Positions 35,630-43,242 of a DNA stretch of 64,000 nucleotides are shown here, piece by piece. The notes beneath the pieces were generated by a model. It made no database searches. It was not told the origin of the DNA and was given only the letters and a program-made list of their open reading frames with translations. Origin of the DNA: Cyanobacteria bacterium UBA2855. Its GTDB lineage: Bacteria > Cyanobacteriota > Vampirovibrionia > Gastranaerophilales > Gastranaerophilaceae. The DNA is taken from NCBI GenBank assembly GCA_002350725.1, contig DEFJ01000024.1:27900-91899 (forward strand), in the 5' to 3' direction. Each line of letters opens with the position of its first letter. Position 1 is the stretch's first letter. Position numbers and translations under genes: made by a program.

Positions 35630-36397
35630 ATGAATAAACAAGAAGTAAATAAAATAATTGATATAGGTAGAAATTTTCTTGTTGATAAATGGATGTCAAA
35701 GGAAGATTTTGAAGATTTGTTTAATAATAATAAGATAAAAAATTGTATCGACATTTGCACAAGTCCTGCAAAAAAATCTATTTTTAATGCTTTTAGTTTG
35801 TTTCCCATAGAAGAAACAAAAGTCTTAATTATTGGTCAAGACCCATATCCTGAATCAAGTAAAGCAGAAGGTTTGGCATTCTCTGTAAACGACAATTACA
35901 CAGAAATAGATGATTCTTTACTGAATATTTATAAGGCAGTAGGAGTAAAAAATCACCTCAAAAGTTTAATCACTTGGGCAAGAACTAATAAAGTTCTTCT
36001 GTTAAATACAGCATTAACATATGGAGATAAAACAAAGCCTTATAAATTAACCCGAAAAGAGAATAAAGAAATTCAAAAAATACATTTGAATGCTTGGAAA
36101 AGTTTTATAGCCAAAATTATTGAAAATATATTAATTTGCAATAATAAAAAATTAGTTGTTTTTCTTTGGGGAGAAAAAGCCAAATCTTCATTTCATAATG
36201 CGATTTATGATGACAAAGACAACCCTAAAGTGGATATTATAGATAAAATTAGAAAAGATTTGTTAGTTTTATCTTCAAGTCATCCTTCAAATAATGGTAA
36301 TGCTGTAAAAAAAGGATTTTACTATGAAGTCCCTAATCATTTCAAAGCTTGTAATGATTTTCTCGGTGAAGATGCTATAAAATGGGAAGATATGTAG
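35630..36397 (+). CDS. uracil-DNA glycosylase family protein
   Basis: The 255-residue protein carries UDG family-1-like motifs: water-activating LIIGQDPYPESSKAEGLAFSV (usually GQDPYH), VLLLNTALTY, VVFLWGEKAKSSF, and the leucine-loop-type SSHPSNNGN (usually HPSPLS). The catalytic Asp and His are present, but the His after DPY is Pro. It should remove uracil from DNA or protect element DNA, but could have changed specificity. A GGAGG site precedes the ATG. It interrupts the zinc-ribbon paralogues. Confidence 0.82.
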   Translation: MNKQEVNKIIDIGRNFLVDKWMSKEDFEDLFNNNKIKNCIDICTSPAKKSIFNAFSLFPIEETKVLIIGQDPYPESSKAEGLAFSVNDNYTEIDDSLLNIYKAVGVKNHLKSLITWARTNKVLLLNTALTYGDKTKPYKLTRKENKEIQKIHLNAWKSFIAKIIENILICNNKKLVVFLWGEKAKSSFHNAIYDDKDNPKVDIIDKIRKDLLVLSSSHPSNNGNAVKKGFYYEVPNHFKACNDFLGEDAIKWEDM

Positions 36398-36469
36398 ATT
36401 ATGGTTTTTACCCATTTTAGGTTCAAAATCTTGTAAAAAGTACATTTAAAAATCTAAAGGTAAAATTTT

Positions 36470-37303
36470 ATGGAAAGAAAAACAAAAATATGCCCTTTTT
36501 GTGGTGAAGAAATAAAAGAGGCAGCGATAAAATGTAAATATTGCGGAGAGTTTTTAAATAAATATTCGAATAACAATAAACCTGAAACTATTGAATGCCC
36601 ATACTGCGGAGAAACCATTTTATCTACAGAAATAAAGTGTCCGCATTGTGAGGAAATTCTAAATAACATAAACAAAAAATCTGAAACACATAAGTATCAA
36701 AATGTTAATGGTATAAAAATTATTACTTTTGTTATTGTTCTAATATTAATTAATTTTGTTCTTATAAAATTGGGTATAAATTGGTTCAATTATAAAAACC
36801 ATTCTTCAAATTCAGTAACAAAAGCTGACTACATAGGTGATTGGGATGATTTATATAGTCAAAGAGCTTCTTTATCTATAAAAGATATTGGAAATCAATT
36901 AAAACTAGATATTAATTGGTCTGACTCTGCAACAAACAACACTAATTGGACCTTTTATTGCGATTTTCAGGAAACTACAGGAGAATTATTCTGTAATGAC
37001 GGTATAAAGGTTGAAAGTTATCCTATGTGTAATGGTAAAAAAATGGATAATACCGGAGAAGCTGATGAGTGTTATCTTTATTCAAAAGAAACATGGAAAG
37101 AAGTTAAGGAAACAGTAAAAGAAAATATGCAATCAACTTTTAATATTGCGAAAGGAAACCTTGAAACAGCTATGGATGAAATTAACTTTATGGGAGATAA
37201 AAAAGAGGTTATTCAAAATAGCAAAAATATGACATTATATGTGAAAAATATTACTGAAGATGAAACTCTTAAACAGTGCGTATTTTATAAACCTAACATT
37301 TAA
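36470..37303 (+). CDS. double zinc-ribbon membrane protein
   Basis: The 277-residue protein has two zinc ribbons nearly identical to those at 34231 ([22 protein letters not shown] and ECPYCGETILSTEIKCPHCEEIL). A transmembrane helix (about residues 79-99) and a C-terminal external domain follow; that domain has paired cysteines and a lipocalin-like GDWDDLYSQRASLSI start. It is the third zinc-ribbon paralogue in 3 kb, so the cluster grew by duplication. A possible ribosome site AAAGG precedes the ATG. Confidence 0.72.
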   Translation: MERKTKICPFCGEEIKEAAIKCKYCGEFLNKYSNNNKPETIECPYCGETILSTEIKCPHCEEILNNINKKSETHKYQNVNGIKIITFVIVLILINFVLIKLGINWFNYKNHSSNSVTKADYIGDWDDLYSQRASLSIKDIGNQLKLDINWSDSATNNTNWTFYCDFQETTGELFCNDGIKVESYPMCNGKKMDNTGEADECYLYSKETWKEVKETVKENMQSTFNIAKGNLETAMDEINFMGDKKEVIQNSKNMTLYVKNITEDETLKQCVFYKPNI

Positions 37304-37376
37304 TGAAAAACATTACCACACCTGTAATAGGCATGGTAACGTAAGTTGGAGAATGTAAGAATATAAATTAAGGTAT

Positions 37377-37540
37377 TTATATACCAAACCCTGTAGCAAT
37401 AACCGTAACTTTTATTTCTTTGATTTCTTCCTTAACTATTGCACCGAGAATAACGGCTACACCATCCTTAACAGCATTTTGAACAATGTTAGCGGCATCA
37501 GCAACTTCATGCAGACTCATGTCAGGACTCCCTGTAATAT
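37377..37540 (-). pseudogene. out-of-frame C-terminal remainder of the FtsZ-like gene
   Basis: Minus-strand translation in the neighbouring frame gives VIVNITGSPDMSLHEVADAA and then VQNAVKDGVAVILGAIVKEE, ending IATGFGI and TAA at 37379-37377. This is the missing end of the FtsZ C-terminal domain. The shift lies in a GGGGG run at about 37550. Removing one G restores a continuous frame of about 305 codons. Confidence 0.75.
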
Positions 37541-38295
37541 TAACAATTACCCCCTTTTGAATTTTCCATAGGAATTAATCTAATTGCTTCTTTAGCTGCT
37601 TTAACAGCTCTATTATCTCCATGAGCAGTACCAACGCCTATTAGTGCTGTACCTAAGCCTTGTATTGCATTTACAATATCTGCAATTTCAATATTTATAA
37701 AACCGGGAATTGTAATTATATCCAATATAGACTGAATAATACGCAATAAAACTTCATCTATAATCTTGAAAGCATCGGTTAAAGAAGCCTGTTTTTTAAC
37801 ACTATCTAACATTTTATTGTTCGGCACAACAATAATTGCATCAACACATTCTCTTAGTTTTTCAATTCCTTTTTCGGCAGTAAGTTGTCTTTTATTACCT
37901 TCCCAAGAGAAAGGTTTTGTAACTAATGCAATAGTCAAAATTCCTAATTCTTTTGCAACTTTAGCAATAACAGGGGGTGCTCCGGTACCTGTACCACCAC
38001 CTAAACCTGCGGTGATAAATACCATATCTGCACCTTCTAACGCTTTTTTTATTTCTTGTTGAGATTCTTTTGCTGCACATTCGCCAATCTTATAGTTGCC
38101 ACCGGTACCAAGTCCTTCAGTAGTTTTTACACCTAGCAAAATCATATTATCGGTATGTCCCATTTTGAGCATCTGTTTATCTGTATTCAGCACCCAAATT
38201 TCAGCACCTGTCAGACCGTTTTTAATCATTCGGTTGATAATATTTGTCGCACCGCCGCCAACTCCGAAGATTTTAATTTTTCTCTTTTTTACCAT
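37540..38295 (-). CDS. FtsZ/tubulin-like GTPase, frameshifted near its end
   Basis: The 251-residue reading frame has the FtsZ GTP-binding elements GVGGGATNIINRMI, VLNTDKQML, and the tubulin signature AGLGGGTGTGAPPVIAK. KPFSWEGNKRQLTAEKGIEKLRECVDAIIVVPNNKML follows, as does the T7-loop-like NIEIADI needed to trigger GTP hydrolysis in a neighbour. It then stops early (ENSKGGNC) because of a one-base shift; the rest is encoded at 37377-37540. Sequencing error, a decayed gene, or programmed frameshifting are all possible. GGAG precedes the ATG. It is the last gene of a minus-strand cluster. Confidence 0.85.
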   Translation of the reverse strand: MVKKRKIKIFGVGGGATNIINRMIKNGLTGAEIWVLNTDKQMLKMGHTDNMILLGVKTTEGLGTGGNYKIGECAAKESQQEIKKALEGADMVFITAGLGGGTGTGAPPVIAKVAKELGILTIALVTKPFSWEGNKRQLTAEKGIEKLRECVDAIIVVPNNKMLDSVKKQASLTDAFKIIDEVLLRIIQSILDIITIPGFINIEIADIVNAIQGLGTALIGVGTAHGDNRAVKAAKEAIRLIPMENSKGGNC

Positions 38296-38338
38296 ATCGT
38301 TACTCCTTTTCTATATCAACTTTATAAATTCAAATTCA

Positions 38339-39730
38339 TTATTTTTGTTGAAAATTAATTTGTTTTTCCAGAATTTTAGCAATATTGTTTATGTTTATTT
38401 TTAACTGGTTAAAGGCTTTATCAACTAAGCCATACTTGCCATTGATTTCAACTATTCGCCAATTAGAATTTATGCTATGTTCAATATTTTCTATAAAATC
38501 AGGCGTGCAAATTAGTTTATCTTCAGTTTCTGCATCAATAATGTTTTCATGCCTGTCTATCAGGTATTCCTTATCATTTACTTTGACAAACATATAATTA
38601 AAGTTCTTATCTGCTCTTTCCAATTTTGAATATTTTGGCTCAATAATTATAGTTCCTTGCCTATCGACTACACCCCATTTTTTATTTTTGCGGAATTTGA
38701 AATATTGAAAATTTTTATCAAGAGTTTTGAAATCGCTGTATTTAAATCCTGATATAACATTAAAATCATTATCAATAAGACCTTCTTTATTATTTGCTTT
38801 TGCTATTAGCAGGTCATCACTTATTCTACGCAAATTTTGACATTTAATTTTGTATAAAAGATTACCGTTTAAATCGGATTCAAGCCAATAATCACCCAGC
38901 TTTGCAGTAAAAGAATTTATATTGATAGATAAAATATTGTCAAAAATAAAAACATTTTCTTCTATGTTCATAAATTTTGTTTTTTCTTTATCAAATAAAA
39001 GATTAATAGTACCGGTTTTCCCATTGGAATTTTTAGTAACAATAATTTCTGCAGTTCCGCTTTTTTCAGGGATTGATGAATCATAATATTCATCCCTGTA
39101 TAAAGAGATTATTACATCAGATAAATTTTTAATTGCACTAGAACTTATGTCTGACAATATTGGTCTTTTATCGCATCTTGATTCTAATGTTCTGGATAAT
39201 TGAAATGCTATCAACATTACAATGTCATATTCTTTGATGATTCGTTTTAATTCTTTCGCAATTTCTTCAATTTGAACAATGCTATCCAGCTTTCGATTAC
39301 TCATAATTAACTGAAAATAATCAATAAAAACAACTTTGGGTTTAACTTTTTTAATTTTTTCTTCAATTTCTTTAACAGTAATACCGGGAGTATCGTCAAC
39401 GTATATAGGTGATTCTAGTAATGCACTCACAGTATTAACCAGTTTTTTCCAGTCCTTTGTCTGCATATTTCCGAAACGTAGCTTTTTAAAATCAACTTCA
39501 GCATTGGAACATATCAAATGTTGTACAAGTTGTTCCTTTGACTTCCCTAGAGAGAATACTTCAATCGGAACTTTTACATTAATCCCAACATGCTGTACTA
39601 TATTAAGTGTAAATGATGTTTTACCCATTGCCGGACGTCCCGCAATTAAAATCAGTTCGCCTCTTTTAAATCCACCTGTTAATTTATCTAATTCCATAAA
39701 ACCTGTATATATAATTTCATTCTTTTCCAT
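38339..39730 (-). CDS. DnaB-type helicase domain fused to WG repeats
   Basis: About 463 residues. The N-terminal ~265 are a DnaB C-terminal (RecA-like) domain: IAGRPAMGKTSFTLNIV, VFIDYFQLIMSNRK, LSRTLESRCDKRPILSDISSSAIKNLSDVIISLYRDEYY, IIVTKNSNGKTGTINLLFD. The DnaB N-terminal domain is absent. The C-terminal part has WG-type repeats such as KKWGVVDRQGTIIIEPKYSKL and GKYGLVDKAFNQL. I know of no such fusion. ATG at 39730 has AAAGGA upstream. It sits between a LuxR-like protein and the FtsZ-like gene, in one direction. Confidence 0.85.
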   Translation of the reverse strand: MEKNEIIYTGFMELDKLTGGFKRGELILIAGRPAMGKTSFTLNIVQHVGINVKVPIEVFSLGKSKEQLVQHLICSNAEVDFKKLRFGNMQTKDWKKLVNTVSALLESPIYVDDTPGITVKEIEEKIKKVKPKVVFIDYFQLIMSNRKLDSIVQIEEIAKELKRIIKEYDIVMLIAFQLSRTLESRCDKRPILSDISSSAIKNLSDVIISLYRDEYYDSSIPEKSGTAEIIVTKNSNGKTGTINLLFDKEKTKFMNIEENVFIFDNILSININSFTAKLGDYWLESDLNGNLLYKIKCQNLRRISDDLLIAKANNKEGLIDNDFNVISGFKYSDFKTLDKNFQYFKFRKNKKWGVVDRQGTIIIEPKYSKLERADKNFNYMFVKVNDKEYLIDRHENIIDAETEDKLICTPDFIENIEHSINSNWRIVEINGKYGLVDKAFNQLKININNIAKILEKQINFQQK

Positions 39731-39731
39731 T

Positions 39732-40202
39732 TTATTTTTCCTTTCCTGTATAATCTTGCCCATCAACGAGGGTGCTTATTTCAAACTTTTCCCCAGTTGC
39801 TAAATTTTTTACGGTTAAAAATTTGTATATGTTGAAAAAATCTTCGTCAAAAATCAGTTCGTATTCACAATTATCAGGTGCTGTTTCAAAAAATTCAGAT
39901 AATCTTTGAACATCCTGCTTCGTTATTTTGATTTTATTAACAAGGGTATAAACCTCTTTGTTACCATCAACTTTTTCATACGTGTAATATGGAATTTCAT
40001 CTTGTGAAAACACTTCAACTTTTTTCATATTTGCAACATCTATCAATTCCCATTTGTCTTTTACTCCGTACTTTTTGCAAAGGGAGCCGATTCTTGGGTC
40101 GTTTGTGTATATTTGTATTCCGAATTTTTCTTTTATTTTTTTCGAATTTAATCCCATTTTTATCCCACATAAAATTTTAAATTCATCTTCTGTCAGATAC
40201 AT
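39732..40202 (-). CDS. LuxR-like HTH protein
   Basis: About 156 residues. The N-terminus, MYLTEDEFKILCGIKMGLNSKKIKEKFGIQIYTNDPRIGSLCKKYGVKDKWELI, resembles the LuxR/GerE HTH. The C-terminal ~100 residues are acidic and of unknown fold. The ATG at 40202 follows AGAGGT, so it is preferred over an in-frame start at 40253. It overlaps the FtsZ-like gene's end by 20 bp and ends 1 bp before the DnaB-WG gene. It may regulate the cluster. Confidence 0.7.
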   Translation of the reverse strand: MYLTEDEFKILCGIKMGLNSKKIKEKFGIQIYTNDPRIGSLCKKYGVKDKWELIDVANMKKVEVFSQDEIPYYTYEKVDGNKEVYTLVNKIKITKQDVQRLSEFFETAPDNCEYELIFDEDFFNIYKFLTVKNLATGEKFEISTLVDGQDYTGKEK

Positions 40203-40872
40203 AGCTACCTCTAATTCTAAGCAATATTCGAGTATAAAATAGTTCACCAACATTATCGAATAAATCTTTTATTGTAATGTTATTAGCATTGTCTTGCATA
40301 AATTGTTCGTTATTTATAATATCGTAATCTTCAACATATTTTTTCAATTCATTAACACCACTTTTTCCGGCATTCATACGAATTTGACCTTCAAATGGAA
40401 AAGGAATTGTGACAATTGCAGAATTTTTTAGACCTGAAGTTTTTAAATATTTTGCAATAACAGGAGTAGCTCCGGTACCAAAACCTCCACCGAATGTTGA
40501 TATTAAAATGACCTTATCAGAATCAGCAAACCCTGAAAGTTTAGCTATTTTTTCAATATGTTTTTCCGCTAAATATCGACCTCTGTTTACATTTCCTCCG
40601 CAACCCAAACTTTGTTTTATTGCAAAAATTTTATCAGTTAAGAACTTTAGAAGCACTAAAACCTTATTTTGGGGTAATATAGTGACATTATTATCAGTAA
40701 CTAAGATTGCTTTAGTTTTTGCCAAATGTAAAATTTGTTCATCAGAATTTATCGAAATTAAATTTACATTATGCATTCTGTTATGAAGATAGTTTACTAT
40801 ATTTTGTCCTCCACCTCCTATTCCAATTATTGTAATTTGTTTTTGATTTTTGTTTTTAAAATTTTTAATCAT
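40183..40872 (-). CDS. truncated FtsZ-like protein (GTP-binding domain only)
   Basis: About 229 residues. FtsZ N-terminal motifs are visible: ITIIGIGGGGQNIVNYL, LISINSDEQILHLAK, the signature-like ISTFGGGFGTGATPVIAKYL, and IPFPFEGQIRMNAGKSGVNELKKYV. It ends near helix H7 (LLRIRGSYVSDRR) with no C-terminal domain and no T7 loop. It could cap or modulate filaments of the other FtsZ-like protein. ATG at 40872 has GAAAGG upstream; a GTG at 40896 is the alternative. It leads the cluster. Confidence 0.8.
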   Translation of the reverse strand: MIKNFKNKNQKQITIIGIGGGGQNIVNYLHNRMHNVNLISINSDEQILHLAKTKAILVTDNNVTILPQNKVLVLLKFLTDKIFAIKQSLGCGGNVNRGRYLAEKHIEKIAKLSGFADSDKVILISTFGGGFGTGATPVIAKYLKTSGLKNSAIVTIPFPFEGQIRMNAGKSGVNELKKYVEDYDIINNEQFMQDNANNITIKDLFDNVGELFYTRILLRIRGSYVSDRR

Positions 40873-40935
40873 TATTATACCTTTCACATTTATCACTTAT
40901 TTTTTATTTTAAATCTTTTGCAATAATTTCGCATT

Positions 40936-40959
40936 CACTTTCATCGTTTTGTCTGGGGT
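40936..40959 (+). repeat. 24-bp direct repeat, copy 1
   Basis: The segment starts CACTTTCATCGTTTTG and ends CTGGGGT. It matches 41788-41811 at 23 of 24 positions in the same orientation. The two copies bracket the DUF1643 gene. Confidence 0.7.
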
Positions 40960-40981
40960 GCAACGACTTTCAAGCTACGAA

Positions 40982-41668
40982 TCAGATAATTACTGTCAAA
41001 TCATCATTAATTTGCTTAATTGAAATTAGTTCCGGCTTTTCAAGGAAAGCATTTATTTGAGCATTATTAAAACCACTTGGATGAGTTGGGGTCATATCTT
41101 TATTGATACTAAACGAATATATCTTATCCTTAAAAGATGTGTTTATTGTTTGGCTGTATTTGTTAAAACTGTTGATATTTTTATCAGCCCCCCATGCAGC
41201 TAAGAAAATCGTATTTTCTTTATCACAATGTTTTAAAAATCCATTAACAAACATTTCGTTATATCTTTGCTTTTGTTTATTCAAGCTCTTTAAAGCAAGT
41301 TCTTTTTTACTGTTTATAATAGGGATAGTGTTTAATACTATAACAGACATAATGCCGAGTGCTTTTGCAATCTTCATAACATTAAGTATGGTATCGTCTA
41401 TATTTGAATTATCGTTTTCACAAGGAAAAGTTTCCGACGGATTCATCAAAAGTGTTATCAATGTTTTATTATTATTATCAATACCATAATGATTTAGTTC
41501 CAAATAATAACGATTATCATTTATATCAGGATTTGGAGAATCATATATTCCAAATCCCCATATATTATTTTCACTCCCGACAATATTTTTGTCCTTTAAA
41601 ATAACTCGCCAATAAACTTTTTCACGAATAAATGCTGTCGTCATATCCAATAATTTTTCCACACTCAT
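40982..41668 (-). CDS. DUF1643 domain protein
   Basis: The 228-residue protein fits DUF1643: LITLLMNPSETF, IDDTILNVMKIAKALGIMSVIVLNTIPI, and NTIFLAAWGADKNINSF near the C-terminus. The family is found with mobile elements and defence loci, but its activity is unknown; a nucleotide or base-binding fold has been suggested for related proteins. The gene is flanked by 24-bp direct repeats, which hints at a separately acquired cassette. AGGAGG-like sequence precedes the ATG. Confidence 0.78.
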   Translation of the reverse strand: MSVEKLLDMTTAFIREKVYWRVILKDKNIVGSENNIWGFGIYDSPNPDINDNRYYLELNHYGIDNNNKTLITLLMNPSETFPCENDNSNIDDTILNVMKIAKALGIMSVIVLNTIPIINSKKELALKSLNKQKQRYNEMFVNGFLKHCDKENTIFLAAWGADKNINSFNKYSQTINTSFKDKIYSFSINKDMTPTHPSGFNNAQINAFLEKPELISIKQINDDLTVII

Positions 41669-41787
41669 ATTTTCCTCCTTTTAAGTTTAGTATAACTTTC
41701 CACTACGTCATTTTAGGTCATTAAAGACATAGTTCTTGTTAAGTACACGATTTTACAAGCATATCATACCGTGCCAAAATCACCAAT

Positions 41788-41811
41788 CACTTTCATCGTT
41801 TTGACTGGGGT
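41788..41811 (+). repeat. 24-bp direct repeat, copy 2
   Basis: Second copy of the CACTTTCATCGTTTTG...CTGGGGT repeat (one mismatch). It lies upstream of the DUF1643 gene, with about 830 bp between the two copies. Confidence 0.7.
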
Positions 41812-41850
41812 AGTTGAAGTTTCAGGAGTTTATTTTTGTGTATAATAAAA

Positions 41851-41874
41851 AAATTACCTTATAAAAGGTAATTT
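41851..41874. terminator. terminator for the tandem-repeat protein gene
   Basis: AAATTACCTT (41851-41860) pairs with AAGGTAATTT (41865-41874) around ATAA. The minus strand continues into A/T sequence with T-runs. It should stop transcripts from 42324. Confidence 0.6.
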
Positions 41875-41898
41875 TTTCTTTATTGATTTTTTTGTTTT

Positions 41899-42324
41899 TT
41901 ATTTAAAACTTCCCATACGATTTCCGTACTTGTCATATTGAATAGTTCTGCCTGATGAATCTGTTTTAAAACTACCTGTTCTATTACCATACTTGTCATA
42001 ACTGGTAGTTACACCGCTAGAGTTAGTTTTATATGAGCCTGTTCTATTTCCATACTTGTCATAGCTTGTGGTTACACCGCTTGAGTTGGTTTTATATGAG
42101 CCTGTCCTATTTCCATACTTATCATAACTGGTAGTTACACCACTTGAATTTGTTCTATAAGAACCGGTTCTATTACCATATTTGTCATAACTTGTGGTTA
42201 CACCGCTTGAGTTGGTTTTATAAGAACCTGTACGATTACCATACCTATCATAACTTGTTATGCAAAATCCTTCTCCACTAATTAAAAACAATAGTAACAA
42301 ACTTGCTAAAAATTTTTTAAACAT
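41899..42324 (-). CDS. secreted tandem-repeat protein (YDKYGNRTGS repeats)
   Basis: The 141-residue protein has a signal peptide (FKKFLASLLLLFLISGEGFC). About five full copies and one partial copy follow of a 21-residue unit, YDKYGNRTGSYKTNSSGVTTS. The units are nearly identical at the DNA level (63-bp period), indicating recent expansion. The repeats resemble short YD-type or bacterial cell-surface repeats. Its role is unknown; a periplasmic or surface function is likely. Confidence 0.78.
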   Translation of the reverse strand: MFKKFLASLLLLFLISGEGFCITSYDRYGNRTGSYKTNSSGVTTSYDKYGNRTGSYRTNSSGVTTSYDKYGNRTGSYKTNSSGVTTSYDKYGNRTGSYKTNSSGVTTSYDKYGNRTGSFKTDSSGRTIQYDKYGNRMGSFK

Positions 42325-42410
42325 AAAAGATACTCCTGAATTTTTCCTACAATAACAGAAATAAATGTATTGTGCAATACAATTTTACAAGTTGCTTATT
42401 TGTTGTAATA

Positions 42411-42731
42411 TCAAAAAGAATATTTTTTACTAAAACAATATATTGAATCTTTTTTATAATTTTCTACATAACATTTAAAGGTTTTACTTGGTATAAACAC
42501 AGGAATTGTAGTTTCAGGAAGTCGAATAACTTTGTTTTCATTAATAATTCTTGCAGTTCTGGACGCACGATGCTGAAGTTTAAAAACCCCAAAACCTTGC
42601 AAAGTAACCTTTTCCCCTTTTGAAACCGTTTTTTCAATTGTATCAATTAAAGCATTTATAATTTTCTTTGCATCAACCTGTGTAACTCTTACTTTAGCCG
42701 CAAGTTCTTGCACTATTTCTTCTTTGTTCAT
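42411..42731 (-). CDS. HU-family DNA-binding protein
   Basis: The 106-residue protein is a HU/IHF-type nucleoid protein: MNKEEIVQELAAKVRVTQVDAKKIINALIDTIEKTVSKGEKVTLQGFGVFKLQHRASRTARIINENKVIRLPETTIPVFIPSKTFK. The DNA-contacting arm is slightly atypical (INENKVIRLPETTIPVF), and a ~15-residue tail (KKDSIYCFSKKYSF) is extra. It may bend DNA during integration or replication of the element. Confidence 0.9.
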   Translation of the reverse strand: MNKEEIVQELAAKVRVTQVDAKKIINALIDTIEKTVSKGEKVTLQGFGVFKLQHRASRTARIINENKVIRLPETTIPVFIPSKTFKCYVENYKKDSIYCFSKKYSF

Positions 42732-43242
42732 ATCTTCACCTGTTTCTATTATATAAAAATGCCAAAAATGTGCAATATATTAAGACTTTAGCCCTTAACC
42801 CAGAGTATTATATTCAGGTAAACAAAAGTTGCTATAATTCTTAAAATCCAATAATATCAATACTTTAAAATTTTCGCCCCCGAAGTCGCCCCTGTGGTTT
42901 ATTTGGGACATTTGAATTGTAATTCATTAGCCTCTGTTAGCCGACACGTTGGGGTAATAGCGATTTTATATGAATTGACTCAAACGTAACGAAACTGCTC
43001 TTTTTGTCCACTTTCTGTCACCCAAAAGTCCGGTATAAAACCGAACAAATCGCTACAATTCAAATATACTCTATATCATAGCGACGACGAAATTAGGACA
43101 CATAAGTCCCATTTAAAATGCCTATATTTAAGTCGGAACTAAGCCGGAAGCGTTTATCAAATTTGAATAACAGTAAGCCCAGCCCACAAAACACATTACA
43201 AAAAAACAAAAATATGCTTCAAAAACTATCGCTTTCAGTCAA
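42732..43242. other. non-coding junction between element and defence module
   Basis: No gene is seen here. The stretch contains a C-rich motif (42873-42894) similar to that at 26801-26821, a nearby GGGACAT (42905) also like the left side, and a small hairpin TCCGGT/ACCGAA near 43029-43045. AAGTCGGAA at 43131 resembles the core of the dispersed repeat R. It may be the right end of the integrative element. Confidence 0.35.

Larger units (their letters stand above)
26665..42894. mobile_element. integrative element with tyrosine integrase and replication genes
   Basis: This segment starts at the tRNA fragment and carries a tyrosine integrase (29603), excisionase-like HTH (33081), XRE repressor (33735), primase/helicase-type genes, FtsZ-like genes, HU and several unknown genes. 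Similar C-rich motifs near GGACAT lie at 26785-26821 and 42873-42910 and may mark the two ends. The right boundary is the weaker one; the element might extend further. It resembles an integrative plasmid or satellite, since no capsid or conjugation genes are visible. Confidence 0.45.

Noticed and set aside
41899..42324. CRISPR array suggested by 63-bp periodic repeats
   Set aside because: There are no unique spacers; the period is a multiple of three and encodes a repeated protein with a signal peptide.
42732..43242. Intact tRNA at the right edge of the integrase element
   Set aside because: No T-arm/acceptor match to the left-hand fragment was found on either strand.
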